A DNA stretch of 64,000 nucleotides from the NCBI RefSeq assembly GCF_038024855.1, contig NZ_CP139088.1:1-64000 (forward strand). The letters run 5' to 3'. Below the pieces are notes generated by a model that had not been told where the DNA came from, did no database searches, and was given only the letters and a program-made list of their open reading frames with translations. The translations under genes and the position numbers were made by a program. Shown here in pieces: positions 1 through 8,571 of the stretch (position 1 is the first letter of the stretch; each line of letters starts with the position of its first letter). The stretch is from Methylocella tundrae (GTDB taxonomy: Bacteria; Pseudomonadota; Alphaproteobacteria; Rhizobiales; Beijerinckiaceae).

Positions 1-1215
1 ATGGCGAAGACGCCCGTAGCAGACATAGCCCCCACCCGGGCCGAGTTGAGGGCGCTGATCCAGCAGCATGGCGCCGAACTGTCGAGCCAGCTCCAGGCCC
101 ATCACCGCAGCATATTTCCGCCAGAAGCCGAAAAGTCGATCCGGCATTTCAGTCCGGCCGAGGCGGCCAGCCTGATTGGCATTCACGAAGGATATTTGCG
201 CCAGGTGGCGGCGGAAGGAAAGGGCATTTCCCCCACGGTCAAGAATGGCCGCCGCAGCTATTCCGTCGACGCGATCCAGGAGATCAGGAAGCATCTCGAC
301 CAGGGCGCACGCGGAAGCCGCCGTTATCTTCCCCACCGCGCCGCGGGAGAGCATCTTCAGGTCATTAGCGTCATGAATTTCAAGGGCGGCAGCGGCAAAA
401 CGACGACCTCCGCCCATCTCGCGCAGTATCTGGCGCTGCATGGTTATCGCGTTCTCGCAATCGACCTCGACCCGCAGGCCAGCCTCTCGGCCTTGTTCGG
501 CCACCAGCCGGAGCTTCATGTCGGCGAGAACGAAACCCTTTATGGGGCGATCCGCTACGATGAACGCCAGCGCCCCATCGCGGAGATCGTGCGCGCAACT
601 TACATTCCCGACCTTCACATCATTCCCGGGAACCTCGAATTGATGGAATTCGAGCATGACACGCCTCGCGCGCTTATGCGGCGCGCCCCCGGCGACACCT
701 TGTTCTTCGCGCGGATCGGGCAGGCGATAGCGCAGGCGCAAAATCTCTACGACGTTGTCGTGATCGATTGCCCGCCGCAGCTCGGCTATCTGACGCTTTC
801 GGCTCTCACCGCCGCGACCGCCGTCCTCATCACCATCCACCCGCAAATGCTCGACGTCATGTCGATGGGGCAGTTCCTCCAAATGACGGGAGACCTGCTG
901 GACGAGGTCTCGCGAGCCGGCGCGTCGACAAGCTATGACTGGTTGAAGTATCTCGTCACGCGCTTCGAGCCGGGTGACGGTCCGCAGAACCAGATGGTCG
1001 CTTTCCTTCGTTCGATCTTTGGCGATCACGTCCTGATCCATCCGATGCTGAAAAGCACGGCGATATCCGACGCCGGCCTCACCAATCAGACGATCTTCGA
1101 GGTTGAGAGAAACCAGTTCACCCGGGCGACCTATGACAGGGCCATGGAATCGGTCAATAACGTCAACGCGGAAATCGAAGGTCTGATCCGTCAGGCCTGG
1201 GGCAGGGCGGCATGA
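1..1215 (+). CDS. repA: RepA, ParA-type partition ATPase of a repABC module
   Basis: RepA is the Walker-type ATPase that segregates repABC replicons and, with RepB, represses its own operon. The 404-residue product is normal for the family. A helix-turn-helix-like N-terminal part (about residues 50-100) precedes the deviant Walker A motif KGGSGKTT at residues 128-135, followed by an IDLDPQAS segment and a VVIDCPPQ Walker B-like strand. The gene starts at base 1, so its promoter and any upstream parS site lie outside the window; this looks like a record opened at repA. It overlaps repB by four bases (ATGA), indicating translational coupling. Confidence 0.95.
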   Translation: MAKTPVADIAPTRAELRALIQQHGAELSSQLQAHHRSIFPPEAEKSIRHFSPAEAASLIGIHEGYLRQVAAEGKGISPTVKNGRRSYSVDAIQEIRKHLDQGARGSRRYLPHRAAGEHLQVISVMNFKGGSGKTTTSAHLAQYLALHGYRVLAIDLDPQASLSALFGHQPELHVGENETLYGAIRYDERQRPIAEIVRATYIPDLHIIPGNLELMEFEHDTPRALMRRAPGDTLFFARIGQAIAQAQNLYDVVVIDCPPQLGYLTLSALTAATAVLITIHPQMLDVMSMGQFLQMTGDLLDEVSRAGASTSYDWLKYLVTRFEPGDGPQNQMVAFLRSIFGDHVLIHPMLKSTAISDAGLTNQTIFEVERNQFTRATYDRAMESVNNVNAEIEGLIRQAWGRAA

Positions 1216-2273
1216 GCCGAAAAGCACTTTTCACTAATCTCGGCGCCGGCGGCAAGACGAGCGAGCCCGCCGCGACGACGTCGGCCGATCCATCCTCGGC
1301 CGGCGAGCCGCCTCGCGTCAATCGGCTTCGCATGCGGCCGATCCTTGGGTCTCCGGATTTGATATCGGACCCGGCGGCGACTCCCGTCGGAGCGATTGGT
1401 CAATCGCTTGGCGAGTTCAGCGAACGGGCGAAACGCGCCGACGAGATCGAGAGGAAACTGACGGCGGGGCAGGTCATCGTCGAACTCGATCCGGCATTGA
1501 TTGCTCCTTCATTCATCGCCGATCGCATGCCTGCGTCGGCGGAGACGGTGGCGAATTTGGCGGAGGCCATTCGCGAACATGGGCAGCTTAATCCGATCCT
1601 CGTGAGGCCGGATCCCGGCGAGGCGGGGCGGTTCCAGGTCGCGTTCGGCCATCGGCGGCTGCGAGCCGTCGCTTCGCTGGGACAGTCGATCAAAGCCGTC
1701 GTGCGCGAGTTGACCGACGAGCAGCTCGTCATTGCGCAAGGCCAGGAAAATCACGAGCGGAAGGATCTGTCTTACGTCGAAAAGGCGCGCTTCGCACATC
1801 GCCTCGAGCAGCGGTTCAGCCGCGCGACGATCATGGCGGCGCTGTCGATCTACAAGAGCGATCTGTCCAACATGCTGTCGGTGGTGAGCAAGATCCCGGC
1901 GGAAGTCATTGATGCGATCGGACCGGCTCCCGGCACGGGTCGGCGCGGCTGGATCGAGCTCGCCGAGCGCTTCGCGGATGGAAAGTCAGGCGCCGCCATC
2001 CGCCGGATGATCGCAGACCCGGGCTTTCAAGGTCTCGACAGCGATGAGCGGTTCAAAAAGGCGCTCGCGGCCTTGAAGCCGCGCTCGGATCAAAGCCAAA
2101 TGGAGGTCTGGCCCATGGCGGGGGGCGGCAGCCTCGCAAAGGTTACACGCAGCGACGCACGCATTTCGTTGACGATCGATCGGCGGAAATCGCCAGAGTT
2201 CGCAGACTTTGTGCTGAACCGGCTGCGCGATCTTTATCTTGAATTCGAGGCCGCGTCCAAAGAGCGGCCTTGA
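1212..2273 (+). CDS. repB: RepB, ParB-type centromere-binding partition protein
   Basis: RepB binds parS sites and works with RepA in plasmid segregation. The 353-residue protein has the ParB/Srx nuclease-like fold in its first half (ILVRPDP through AFGHRRLRA, about residues 130-160), then the ENHERKDLS segment and a helix-turn-helix region typical of RepB. It starts inside the repA stop (ATGA overlap) and is followed by the roughly 200-base repB-repC intergenic region that carries the counter-transcribed RNA. I did not find a clear 16-bp repABC-type parS palindrome in the intergenic stretches I checked. Confidence 0.93.
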   Translation: MSRKALFTNLGAGGKTSEPAATTSADPSSAGEPPRVNRLRMRPILGSPDLISDPAATPVGAIGQSLGEFSERAKRADEIERKLTAGQVIVELDPALIAPSFIADRMPASAETVANLAEAIREHGQLNPILVRPDPGEAGRFQVAFGHRRLRAVASLGQSIKAVVRELTDEQLVIAQGQENHERKDLSYVEKARFAHRLEQRFSRATIMAALSIYKSDLSNMLSVVSKIPAEVIDAIGPAPGTGRRGWIELAERFADGKSGAAIRRMIADPGFQGLDSDERFKKALAALKPRSDQSQMEVWPMAGGGSLAKVTRSDARISLTIDRRKSPEFADFVLNRLRDLYLEFEAASKERP

Positions 2274-2323
2274 TGACGTGAGCGTATTTCAGAACCAGCA
2301 ATCAGGAGAGTGACAGGCAAAAG

Positions 2324-2372
2324 AAAAAGGCCCCCGAAACGGAGTTCCGGAAGCCCTTCTCGTGTTTTGGCG
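2324..2372 (-). ncRNA. Counter-transcribed antisense RNA (incompatibility RNA) between repB and repC
   Basis: repABC replicons encode a short RNA antisense to the repC leader that limits repC expression. On the minus strand there is a -35 box TTGACT (2402-2407), a 17-base spacer and a weak -10 GATTCT (2379-2384), predicting a start near 2372. Transcription would end at an intrinsic terminator with an 8-bp stem (arms 2348-2355 and 2329-2336) followed by a T-run at 2324-2328. The resulting RNA of about 50 nt has the length and position known for this RNA class. The exact 5' end is inferred. Confidence 0.8.
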
Positions 2373-2475
2373 AATTCGAGAATCTCACTTCCGCGAATCA
2401 CAGTCAAGAGTCTTGTCTGAGATTTAGCGTCGATTCGGCGAGCTGATTTCCTTTGCCCGAGCGAGGCCAAGGAAA

Positions 2476-3708
2476 ATGGAAGAACAGCATCATCCAACGA
2501 CGCCCTTTGGGCGGCGATCGCTGACGCTCGCCCATCTGGCAAGCCAGGCGATCGCAAAAGCGCGCCCGCCCGAAAGAGCGGTTCATAAATGGAACGTCTT
2601 CCGCGCCATTTGCACGGCGAGGACGCGCATCGGGGTCTCCGAGCGGGCGCTGACCGTGCTCGACGCGCTTTTGACGTTTCATCCCGAAACCGTCCTCACC
2701 GGCGACGGCCTCATCGTCTTTCCGTCCAATTACCAACTGTCGCTACGCGCGCATGGCATGGCGCCGGCGACGCTGCGCCGTCATCTCGCCGTGCTGGTCG
2801 ACGCCGGCCTGATCGTCCGGCGCGACAGTCCCAACGGCAAACGCTATGCCCGAAAAGGCAGGGCAGGGGAGGTTGAGACGGCCTTCGGTTTCGACCTTTC
2901 TCCGCTCGTCGCCCGGGCCGATGAGTTCGAAGCTTTTGCAGAAGCAGTTCGCGCCGAGGAGCGCGCCCTCAAATTGGTTCGCGAGCGCATCACTTTGTGC
3001 AGGCGCGACATCGCCAAGATGATCGCGACGGGCATTGAGGAAGGTGTGCCGACGCGCCAGGGAGGGCAGGGGCCAGCCGACTGGGCGGAGGTTCACGCCC
3101 TCTATCGCGGCCTCATCGAACGCATTCCGCGCACCGCGCCGCCGGCCGTTCTCGAGCCGATCGCGGAAGAACTTTCCGTGCTCGCGGATGAAATACTCAT
3201 CCTGCTGGAAACACATATAAAATCGCAGATTCCAAGCGCCAATGAGTCTCAAACTGAGCGGCACAAACAAAATTCAAACCCAAATACCCTACCTGAACTT
3301 GAACCTCGCTTTCCAGAAAGCCAGGGGGCGAGACCGGCGCCAAATCCCCCGTCGTCGCGATCGTCCGAGGGATCTTTTCCACTCGGCATGGTGCTGGACG
3401 CTTGCCCGGATGTTTCTGATTACGCCAAGGGCGGGATTTCCAACTGGCGCGATTTTTTGGCCACGGCGTCAGTCGTCCGCTCAATGCTGGGCGTCAGCCC
3501 AAGCGCCTTCGAGGAGGCCCAAAATGTCATGGGTGATATCCCGGCGGCGATCGTCATCGCGGCGATCCTGCAACGAGGCTCAGCCATCGCCAGCGCCGGC
3601 GGCTATTTGCGCGAGCTGACGCGAAAGGCTGAAACCGGGGAGTTCTCGCTCGGACCGATGTTGATGGCGCTCATAGGATCTCGAAAGCGGGAGAAAAAGC
3701 GGGCATAG
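2476..3708 (+). CDS. repC: RepC, replication initiator of a repABC replicon
   Basis: RepC initiates replication, and in studied repABC plasmids the origin lies inside repC itself. The 410-residue product opens with MEEQHHPTTPFGRRSLTLAH, a typical RepC N-terminus (phage-type replication protein C domain). It has a winged-helix region around residues 80-130 and a variable Ser/Pro-rich linker around residues 255-300 before a conserved C-terminal domain. The start is the ATG after a purine-rich stretch at 2465-2475, downstream of the antisense RNA gene. An AT-rich patch at about 3215-3300 within the gene could be part of the origin; that is inference. Confidence 0.92.
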   Translation: MEEQHHPTTPFGRRSLTLAHLASQAIAKARPPERAVHKWNVFRAICTARTRIGVSERALTVLDALLTFHPETVLTGDGLIVFPSNYQLSLRAHGMAPATLRRHLAVLVDAGLIVRRDSPNGKRYARKGRAGEVETAFGFDLSPLVARADEFEAFAEAVRAEERALKLVRERITLCRRDIAKMIATGIEEGVPTRQGGQGPADWAEVHALYRGLIERIPRTAPPAVLEPIAEELSVLADEILILLETHIKSQIPSANESQTERHKQNSNPNTLPELEPRFPESQGARPAPNPPSSRSSEGSFPLGMVLDACPDVSDYAKGGISNWRDFLATASVVRSMLGVSPSAFEEAQNVMGDIPAAIVIAAILQRGSAIASAGGYLRELTRKAETGEFSLGPMLMALIGSRKREKKRA

Positions 3709-3980
3709 CGCCAAGGATCATGAAAACGCATTGAACATCGACCGCGGAGTAGGCGCGCCAGGGTGAGCAGAAAATGTTTCTGCATCCGTTTGGCAGGCGT
3801 ATGATGCTATTGCGCGTCCATGTCATGCTGCGCGCCCTGATCGCCGTGTTCGCCTGGAACTGTGGATGGCGCATCACCAAACCTCAGCTCATGCCTGCCG
3901 AAGCGACAGGGGCCGGCCGTTGTTCCCGCGCAAAGTCGAGGACGCGCGCACATTCGCCGCGCCAAACCGTCGGGAGAGCC

Positions 3981-4277
3981 ATGATGTCCGCATATATCCT
4001 GCTGATGAACTGGACGGACCAGGGCGTCCGCCATGTGAAGGATTCGCCCGGGCGCCTCGATGCCGCAAAAAAGGCGCTGAAGGACGAGGGAGGAGAGTTC
4101 AAGCACGTCTTCCTGACCATGGGCGCCTACGATCTTATCGCTGTTTACGAGGCCCCGGACGATGCCGTGGCGGCGCGTTTCACCATGCAGCTTGGCATGA
4201 TGGGCAATGTGCGGACGCAAACGCTCAAGGCTTTCCCCGAGGCCGCCTATCGCGAGATCATCAATACGCTCAAGTAA
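3981..4277 (+). CDS. GYD domain-containing small protein
   Basis: This is a 98-residue protein of the GYD family, named for the motif seen here as MGAYDLIAVYEAPDD (about residues 43-57). These are small alpha/beta ferredoxin-like proteins of unknown function, common in Hyphomicrobiales. The ATG at 3981 is preceded by GGGAGAGCC; a second in-frame ATG follows at once. It stands alone between repC and the convergent bkd operon. The 272 bases from repC to this gene hold no recognisable gene. The reading frame is open further upstream, but that extension has no family similarity. Confidence 0.75.
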   Translation: MMSAYILLMNWTDQGVRHVKDSPGRLDAAKKALKDEGGEFKHVFLTMGAYDLIAVYEAPDDAVAARFTMQLGMMGNVRTQTLKAFPEAAYREIINTLK

Positions 4278-4278
4278 A

Positions 4279-4303
4279 GGCGTTGGCCTTCGAGCCTAAC
4301 GCC
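4279..4303. terminator. Possible bidirectional terminator hairpin between GYD gene and bkdB
   Basis: The arms GGCGTTGG and CCTAACGCC form a hairpin with one bulge in the 125-base gap between two convergent genes. The minus-strand side is followed by a short T-rich run, and the plus-strand side lacks a T tract. Position between convergent genes is the main support. Confidence 0.4.
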
Positions 4304-4403
4304 GGCATGGTTGTAGAGGAAGATGGCTTTGCAGCAGATCCTCATTCGCCTCCGGCGCCATGATCGCGTCTTCGGCCCGCATTGAGATCGCGCAATTTTT
4401 TGA

Positions 4404-5510
4404 TCAATCCGCCCGCGCCAGATCGGCGATCGCGGCGGCGAGAAAACGTCCGGCCTCGCCGCCCGTCACCACCCTGTGATCGAAGGTCAGGCTCAGCGGA
4501 AGCATGCGGTGAATGGCGGGCGCGCCATTGCAGGCGACCACTTCCTTGCGGATCCGGCCGGCGCCGAGAATGGCGACCGTCGGCGGCAGCACAATGGGCG
4601 CCGCATATCTGCCGGCGATGGCTCCGAAGTTCGATAGAGTGATCGTATTGCCGCGCAGCTCATCGGGCGGCATCCTGTGCGCGGCGAGATCCGCCCGCAT
4701 CCGATCAAGGCCCCGGCGCAAATCCGCGGCGTCGCGATTGGCGACATCGCGCAAGACGGGCACGAACAGCCCTTCGGGCAGATCGACCGCGACGCCGAGG
4801 TCGATCGTCCGCAAGACTCTGCGCGCCAGCGACCGGCTCTCGAACCACGCATTCAGCGCGGGCTCCGCCTGACAGGCGGCGACCAGGGCGCGAATGAGAC
4901 GGATCGTCGTGTCCGCCGCCGCCGGCCACGCCTCGATGTCGGCGTCATCCACGACGGTCGCCGCCGCAACCTCCGCTTGGGCGAGAGCCATATTCTGCGA
5001 CATCACGCGCCTGAACCCGCGCAAGGGTTCGGCGGGTCCGGCCTCAGTGAGAATGCGGACGACGCGTTGCACATCGCCGGCGGTAATCACGCCGTCGGGA
5101 CCAGATGGCGTCACAATGGCGAGATCGACCTCGAGCCGGCTCGCGAGGGCGCGGACCGCGGGCGTCGCGCGGATCGAAGCGCCGCCGCGTGCGATGGCCG
5201 CTGGAGCCTCTTTCAGAACGCGCGCGCCAGTCTCGACAACGCCGACGACAGCGCCGGAATCTTCAGAGACGTCAGGCTCGCCCTCAAAGCCGGCCAGTGG
5301 AGCGCCGATGCGGATGATGTCGCCGGCGGCGCCGAACAAACGCTTGATTGTGCCTGATTGGGGAGAAGGAATCTCGATCACGGCTTTTGCGGTTTCCACC
5401 GACACCAGCGGCTGATCAATCGTCACGGTCTCGCCGGCCTTCCGATGCCATTCGACGATTTCGGCCTCCTGGAGCCCTTCGCCGAGATCGGGAAGTCTGA
5501 AGATCTTCAT
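4404..5510 (-). CDS. bkdB: Branched-chain 2-oxo acid dehydrogenase E2 (dihydrolipoyl acyltransferase)
   Basis: E2 transfers the acyl group made by E1 to CoA in the branched-chain 2-oxo acid dehydrogenase complex. The 368-residue protein has one N-terminal lipoyl domain with the lipoylated lysine in VETAKAV (about residue 43), a peripheral subunit-binding domain (IRATPAVRALASRLEVDL, about 113-130) and the catalytic domain. It is shorter than the usual 410-430 residues because linkers are reduced. The catalytic signature, normally DHRxxDG, reads DHRVVTGG, so the conserved Asp is Thr. It is the last gene of the operon and overlaps bkdA2 by four bases. No E3 gene is adjacent. Confidence 0.88.
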   Translation of the reverse strand: MKIFRLPDLGEGLQEAEIVEWHRKAGETVTIDQPLVSVETAKAVIEIPSPQSGTIKRLFGAAGDIIRIGAPLAGFEGEPDVSEDSGAVVGVVETGARVLKEAPAAIARGGASIRATPAVRALASRLEVDLAIVTPSGPDGVITAGDVQRVVRILTEAGPAEPLRGFRRVMSQNMALAQAEVAAATVVDDADIEAWPAAADTTIRLIRALVAACQAEPALNAWFESRSLARRVLRTIDLGVAVDLPEGLFVPVLRDVANRDAADLRRGLDRMRADLAAHRMPPDELRGNTITLSNFGAIAGRYAAPIVLPPTVAILGAGRIRKEVVACNGAPAIHRMLPLSLTFDHRVVTGGEAGRFLAAAIADLARAD

Positions 5511-6487
5511 CGCGCCTCCATGACCATGCGGACGGCGTCGATAATGCGTTCGACGTCTGGAAGATACTGGGCCTCCATTTTGGAAAGCGGGATGATGACA
5601 TCATATCCGGTGACGCGCTTCACCGGGGCGAGCAGCGAGTAAAGCCCATGCTCGGCGATTTCCGCGGCGATTTCGGCGCCGAAACCTGCTGTGCGGGGCG
5701 CTTCATGAACGATCACGCAACGGCCCGTTTTCTCTACGGAGCGCAGGATCGTATCGGCGTCCAGCGGTTTCAAAGTCGCGACGTCGATCACTTCGACGTC
5801 GATCCCGTCCTGTTCCAGGCGGTCCGCCGCCGCCAGCGCCGCGTGAACCATCGCGCCCCACGCGACCAGCGTTGCGTCGGCGCCTTCACGCGAGACGAAG
5901 CAAACGTCGAGCGGCAGAGCTTCGCCGTCTTCCGCGACCTCCTCGCGAAAGAGCCGATAGAGAAAGGTCGGCTCCAGAAACACGACCGGGTCGGGATCGC
6001 GGATGGCGGCGAGCAGAAGGCCGTAGGCGCGCGCAGGCGAGGACGGGATTACGACCCGCAACCCCGGCATATGAGCGAAGAAGGCCTCGGGGCTCTCCGA
6101 ATGATGCTCGGGCGCATGAATGCCGCCGCCGCAGGGCGCCCGCAAAACCATCGGACAGGACAGCCTGCCGCAGGTGCGATGACGCAGGCGCGCCGCGTGA
6201 TTGATCATCTGGTCGATGGCCGGATAGATGAATCCGGTGAATTGAATCTCGGCGACGGGCTTCAATCCCATCGCCGCCATGCCGATAGCGGCGCCGACGA
6301 TCGCCGCTTCCGCGAGCGGCGTATCGATGACGCGCTCAGGCCCGAAGCGCGCCTCCAGTCCAATGGTTGCGCGAAACACGCCGCCATTGACGCCGATATC
6401 CTCGCCAAGCAAAAGAACCTCGGGGTCGCGCGCCATTTCGCCGGCCAGCGCAAGATTGACGGCTTCGACGAGCGTGAGCTCACTCAT
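5507..6487 (-). CDS. bkdA2: Branched-chain 2-oxo acid dehydrogenase E1 beta subunit
   Basis: This is the beta subunit of the thiamine diphosphate-dependent E1 component, which decarboxylates branched 2-oxo acids such as 4-methyl-2-oxopentanoate from leucine. The 326-residue product from the ATG at 6487 starts MSELTLVEAVNLAL and contains VLLLGEDIGVNGGVFRAT and the C-terminal transketolase domain (GRCVIVHEAPRTAGFGAEIA), both typical of the family. An upstream in-frame start exists but adds 13 unconserved residues. The start overlaps the end of bkdA1, so the three bkd genes are translationally coupled. Confidence 0.92.
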   Translation of the reverse strand: MSELTLVEAVNLALAGEMARDPEVLLLGEDIGVNGGVFRATIGLEARFGPERVIDTPLAEAAIVGAAIGMAAMGLKPVAEIQFTGFIYPAIDQMINHAARLRHRTCGRLSCPMVLRAPCGGGIHAPEHHSESPEAFFAHMPGLRVVIPSSPARAYGLLLAAIRDPDPVVFLEPTFLYRLFREEVAEDGEALPLDVCFVSREGADATLVAWGAMVHAALAAADRLEQDGIDVEVIDVATLKPLDADTILRSVEKTGRCVIVHEAPRTAGFGAEIAAEIAEHGLYSLLAPVKRVTGYDVIIPLSKMEAQYLPDVERIIDAVRMVMEAR

Positions 6488-7562
6488 GGCGCGCGCCCCG
6501 CAGCGGGTCGAAGCGGCGCGCCTCATCGCGCTGACTGTGCATGGCGCGCGGAAGCGATGCGAAAAGATGTTTGAACATGGCGTCGCTGTCTCGCGGCGGC
6601 GTCGTCAGATAGGTTTCGACGGCCTTCTCGACTTCCTCGGAGCATTGCTTCAAAAGCTCGGTTTCGAGTTCCCTGTTCCAGACGCCGGTCCTCGTCAGAT
6701 AGGCGCGCAGGCGGCCGATCGGCTCGAACGCCCACTCGCGCTGAACAATTGCGGGATCGCGGTAGCGTGTGGCGTCATCGGCCGTCGTATGGTCGCCCAA
6801 CCGGTAACTCAGCGCTTCGATCAAGGTCGGGCCGCCGCCCGATCGCGCCTTCCCGATCGCTTGAGAAGCGATTTCATGAACCGCGATGACGTCATTGCCG
6901 TCGACCTGCCGTCCTTCAATGCCTGCGGCGACGGCCTTTTGCGCCAGCGTCGCCGCCGCGCTCTCGAGTTCGCGCGGCGTCGAGATCGCCCAGCGGTTGT
7001 TGTTGATGACGACGACAAGAGGCGCGTTCCATACGCCCGCGAGGTTCAGCGCTTCGTAGAAATCGCCCTTGGCGGTGCCGCCGTCTCCGATCGTGCAGAC
7101 CGCCACCCGCTTCTCGCGGCGAAGCTTGAAAGCATAGGCGGCGCCGGCCGCGTGGGCGACCTGGGAGCCGACCGGCACGCAAATCGGAAAATCTTGCCTC
7201 GGAACGCGGAAATCGCCGCCACGTTCGTCGCCGCCCCAATAAAGCAGCATCTCCGCCATGGTGACGCCGCGCAAAAACAGCGCCGCATGATCGCGGTAGT
7301 AAGGGAACAGCACATCCTTCGCCAGCATGGCGTGCGCCACTCCGACCCCGATCGCCTCTTGACCGAGAGCGGACGGGAAAGTCCCGAGCTTGCCGGTGCG
7401 CTGCAAGGCGATCGCTTTGCCGTCGAACACCCGCGTTCGCGTCATCGCCCTGTAGAGCTGGAGCAGAAAGCCGGGGTCCGGCGAGAGCGATCCGGCGGAT
7501 TGGTCCAATTCGCCTTCCGAGGACAGAAACCGGGCAGGGCCAACATGAAAATCGTCGTCCAT
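6480..7562 (-). CDS. bkdA1: Branched-chain 2-oxo acid dehydrogenase E1 alpha subunit
   Basis: The E1 alpha subunit carries most of the thiamine diphosphate site. The 360-residue protein has the TPP-binding motif GDGGTAKGDF (about residues 159-168) closing with VVVINNNRWAIS about 20 residues later, and the loop YRLGDHTTADDATRYR near residues 248-263 that is diagnostic of E1 alpha. GTFPSALGQEA near residue 60 is also family-typical. It lies 73 bases downstream of liuE on the same strand, so bkd genes probably continue the liu transcript and feed isovaleryl-CoA into it. Confidence 0.93.
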   Translation of the reverse strand: MDDDFHVGPARFLSSEGELDQSAGSLSPDPGFLLQLYRAMTRTRVFDGKAIALQRTGKLGTFPSALGQEAIGVGVAHAMLAKDVLFPYYRDHAALFLRGVTMAEMLLYWGGDERGGDFRVPRQDFPICVPVGSQVAHAAGAAYAFKLRREKRVAVCTIGDGGTAKGDFYEALNLAGVWNAPLVVVINNNRWAISTPRELESAAATLAQKAVAAGIEGRQVDGNDVIAVHEIASQAIGKARSGGGPTLIEALSYRLGDHTTADDATRYRDPAIVQREWAFEPIGRLRAYLTRTGVWNRELETELLKQCSEEVEKAVETYLTTPPRDSDAMFKHLFASLPRAMHSQRDEARRFDPLRGARHE

Positions 7563-7635
7563 ACTTTCCCCGCCGATGCTCAGCGCCAGAACTTAAATAT
7601 ATCCCAATATGCCGGCTCCGGATTTCGCCGCCGGA

Positions 7636-8571
7636 TCACATTTTTTGAGACCCCGTTCGCCTCTGCGCGGCGATTGCGCGGGACGCCCGGCTGCCGGACT
7701 GCCGGCCCAGCCGCCCCGAGATGAATTCTCCGGCCTCGGCCAGGGCGGCGAGATCGATTCCGGTTTCGACGCCCATGCCGTCCAGCATGTAGACGACATC
7801 CTCGGTCGCGACGTTGCCGGTGGCGCCGGGAGCGTAGGGGCAACCGCCGAGACCTGCGACCGAAGCGTCGACGACGGATACGCCGAGTTCGAGACAGGCG
7901 AAGATGTTGGCCAGCGCCTGGCCGTAAGTGTCATGGAAATGAAGAGCGAGGCGATCGATGGGCCCGTCCCGCGCCACCGCCTCGATCAATCGTTTCGCCC
8001 GCAGCGGCGTTCCGGCGCCGATGGTGTCGCCCAGCGAAATCTCATGACAGCCCATGGCGGTCAGATCGCGCGCGAGGGACGCGACTTCGCCCGGCGCGAT
8101 CTCGCCTTCGTAAGGGCAGCCGAGGACGCATGAGATATAGCCGCGCACCCTTATCCCGGCTGAAAGGGCTTTCTCGACCGCCGGCGCGAACCGCGCGAGG
8201 CTTTCGGCGATCGAACAATTGATGTTCTTTTGCGAAAAGGTCTCGGAGGCGGCGGCGAACACCGCCACATCCTTCACGCCGCTGGCGAGCGCGCAGTCGA
8301 GGCCTTGGAGGTTGGGGACGAGGACGGACAATCGGACGCTGGACCGCGAAAGCAGCTTCATGTCGAGCTTTGCGAGAACCTCGGCCGTCGCCGCCATCTG
8401 AGGCGCCCGCTTCGCCGATACGAAGCTCCCCGCCTCGATGTCCCTCACTCCCGCTTTCGCCAATAGTTCGATCAGGGCGACCTTGGTCTCGACGGGTAGA
8501 ATTGTGGATTCATTCTGCAGCCCGTCGCGCGGACTGACTTCGACGATGCGAACGCGGGCGGGAAGGGTCAT
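7636..8571 (-). CDS. liuE: Hydroxymethylglutaryl-CoA lyase
   Basis: HMG-CoA lyase cleaves 3-hydroxy-3-methylglutaryl-CoA to acetyl-CoA and acetoacetate, the last step of leucine breakdown. The 311-residue TIM-barrel protein opens with VRIVEVSPRDGLQNE, the family signature with metal-binding Asp. It contains GCPYEGEIAPGEV with the catalytic cysteine (about residue 147), LHFHDTYGQALAN with the metal-binding HxH, and GLGGCPYAPGATGNVATEDV in the C-terminal part. It overlaps liuD by four bases. It is orthologous in position and family to LiuE/MvaB of the Pseudomonas liu operon. Confidence 0.95.
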   Translation of the reverse strand: MTLPARVRIVEVSPRDGLQNESTILPVETKVALIELLAKAGVRDIEAGSFVSAKRAPQMAATAEVLAKLDMKLLSRSSVRLSVLVPNLQGLDCALASGVKDVAVFAAASETFSQKNINCSIAESLARFAPAVEKALSAGIRVRGYISCVLGCPYEGEIAPGEVASLARDLTAMGCHEISLGDTIGAGTPLRAKRLIEAVARDGPIDRLALHFHDTYGQALANIFACLELGVSVVDASVAGLGGCPYAPGATGNVATEDVVYMLDGMGVETGIDLAALAEAGEFISGRLGRQSGSRASRAIAAQRRTGSQKM

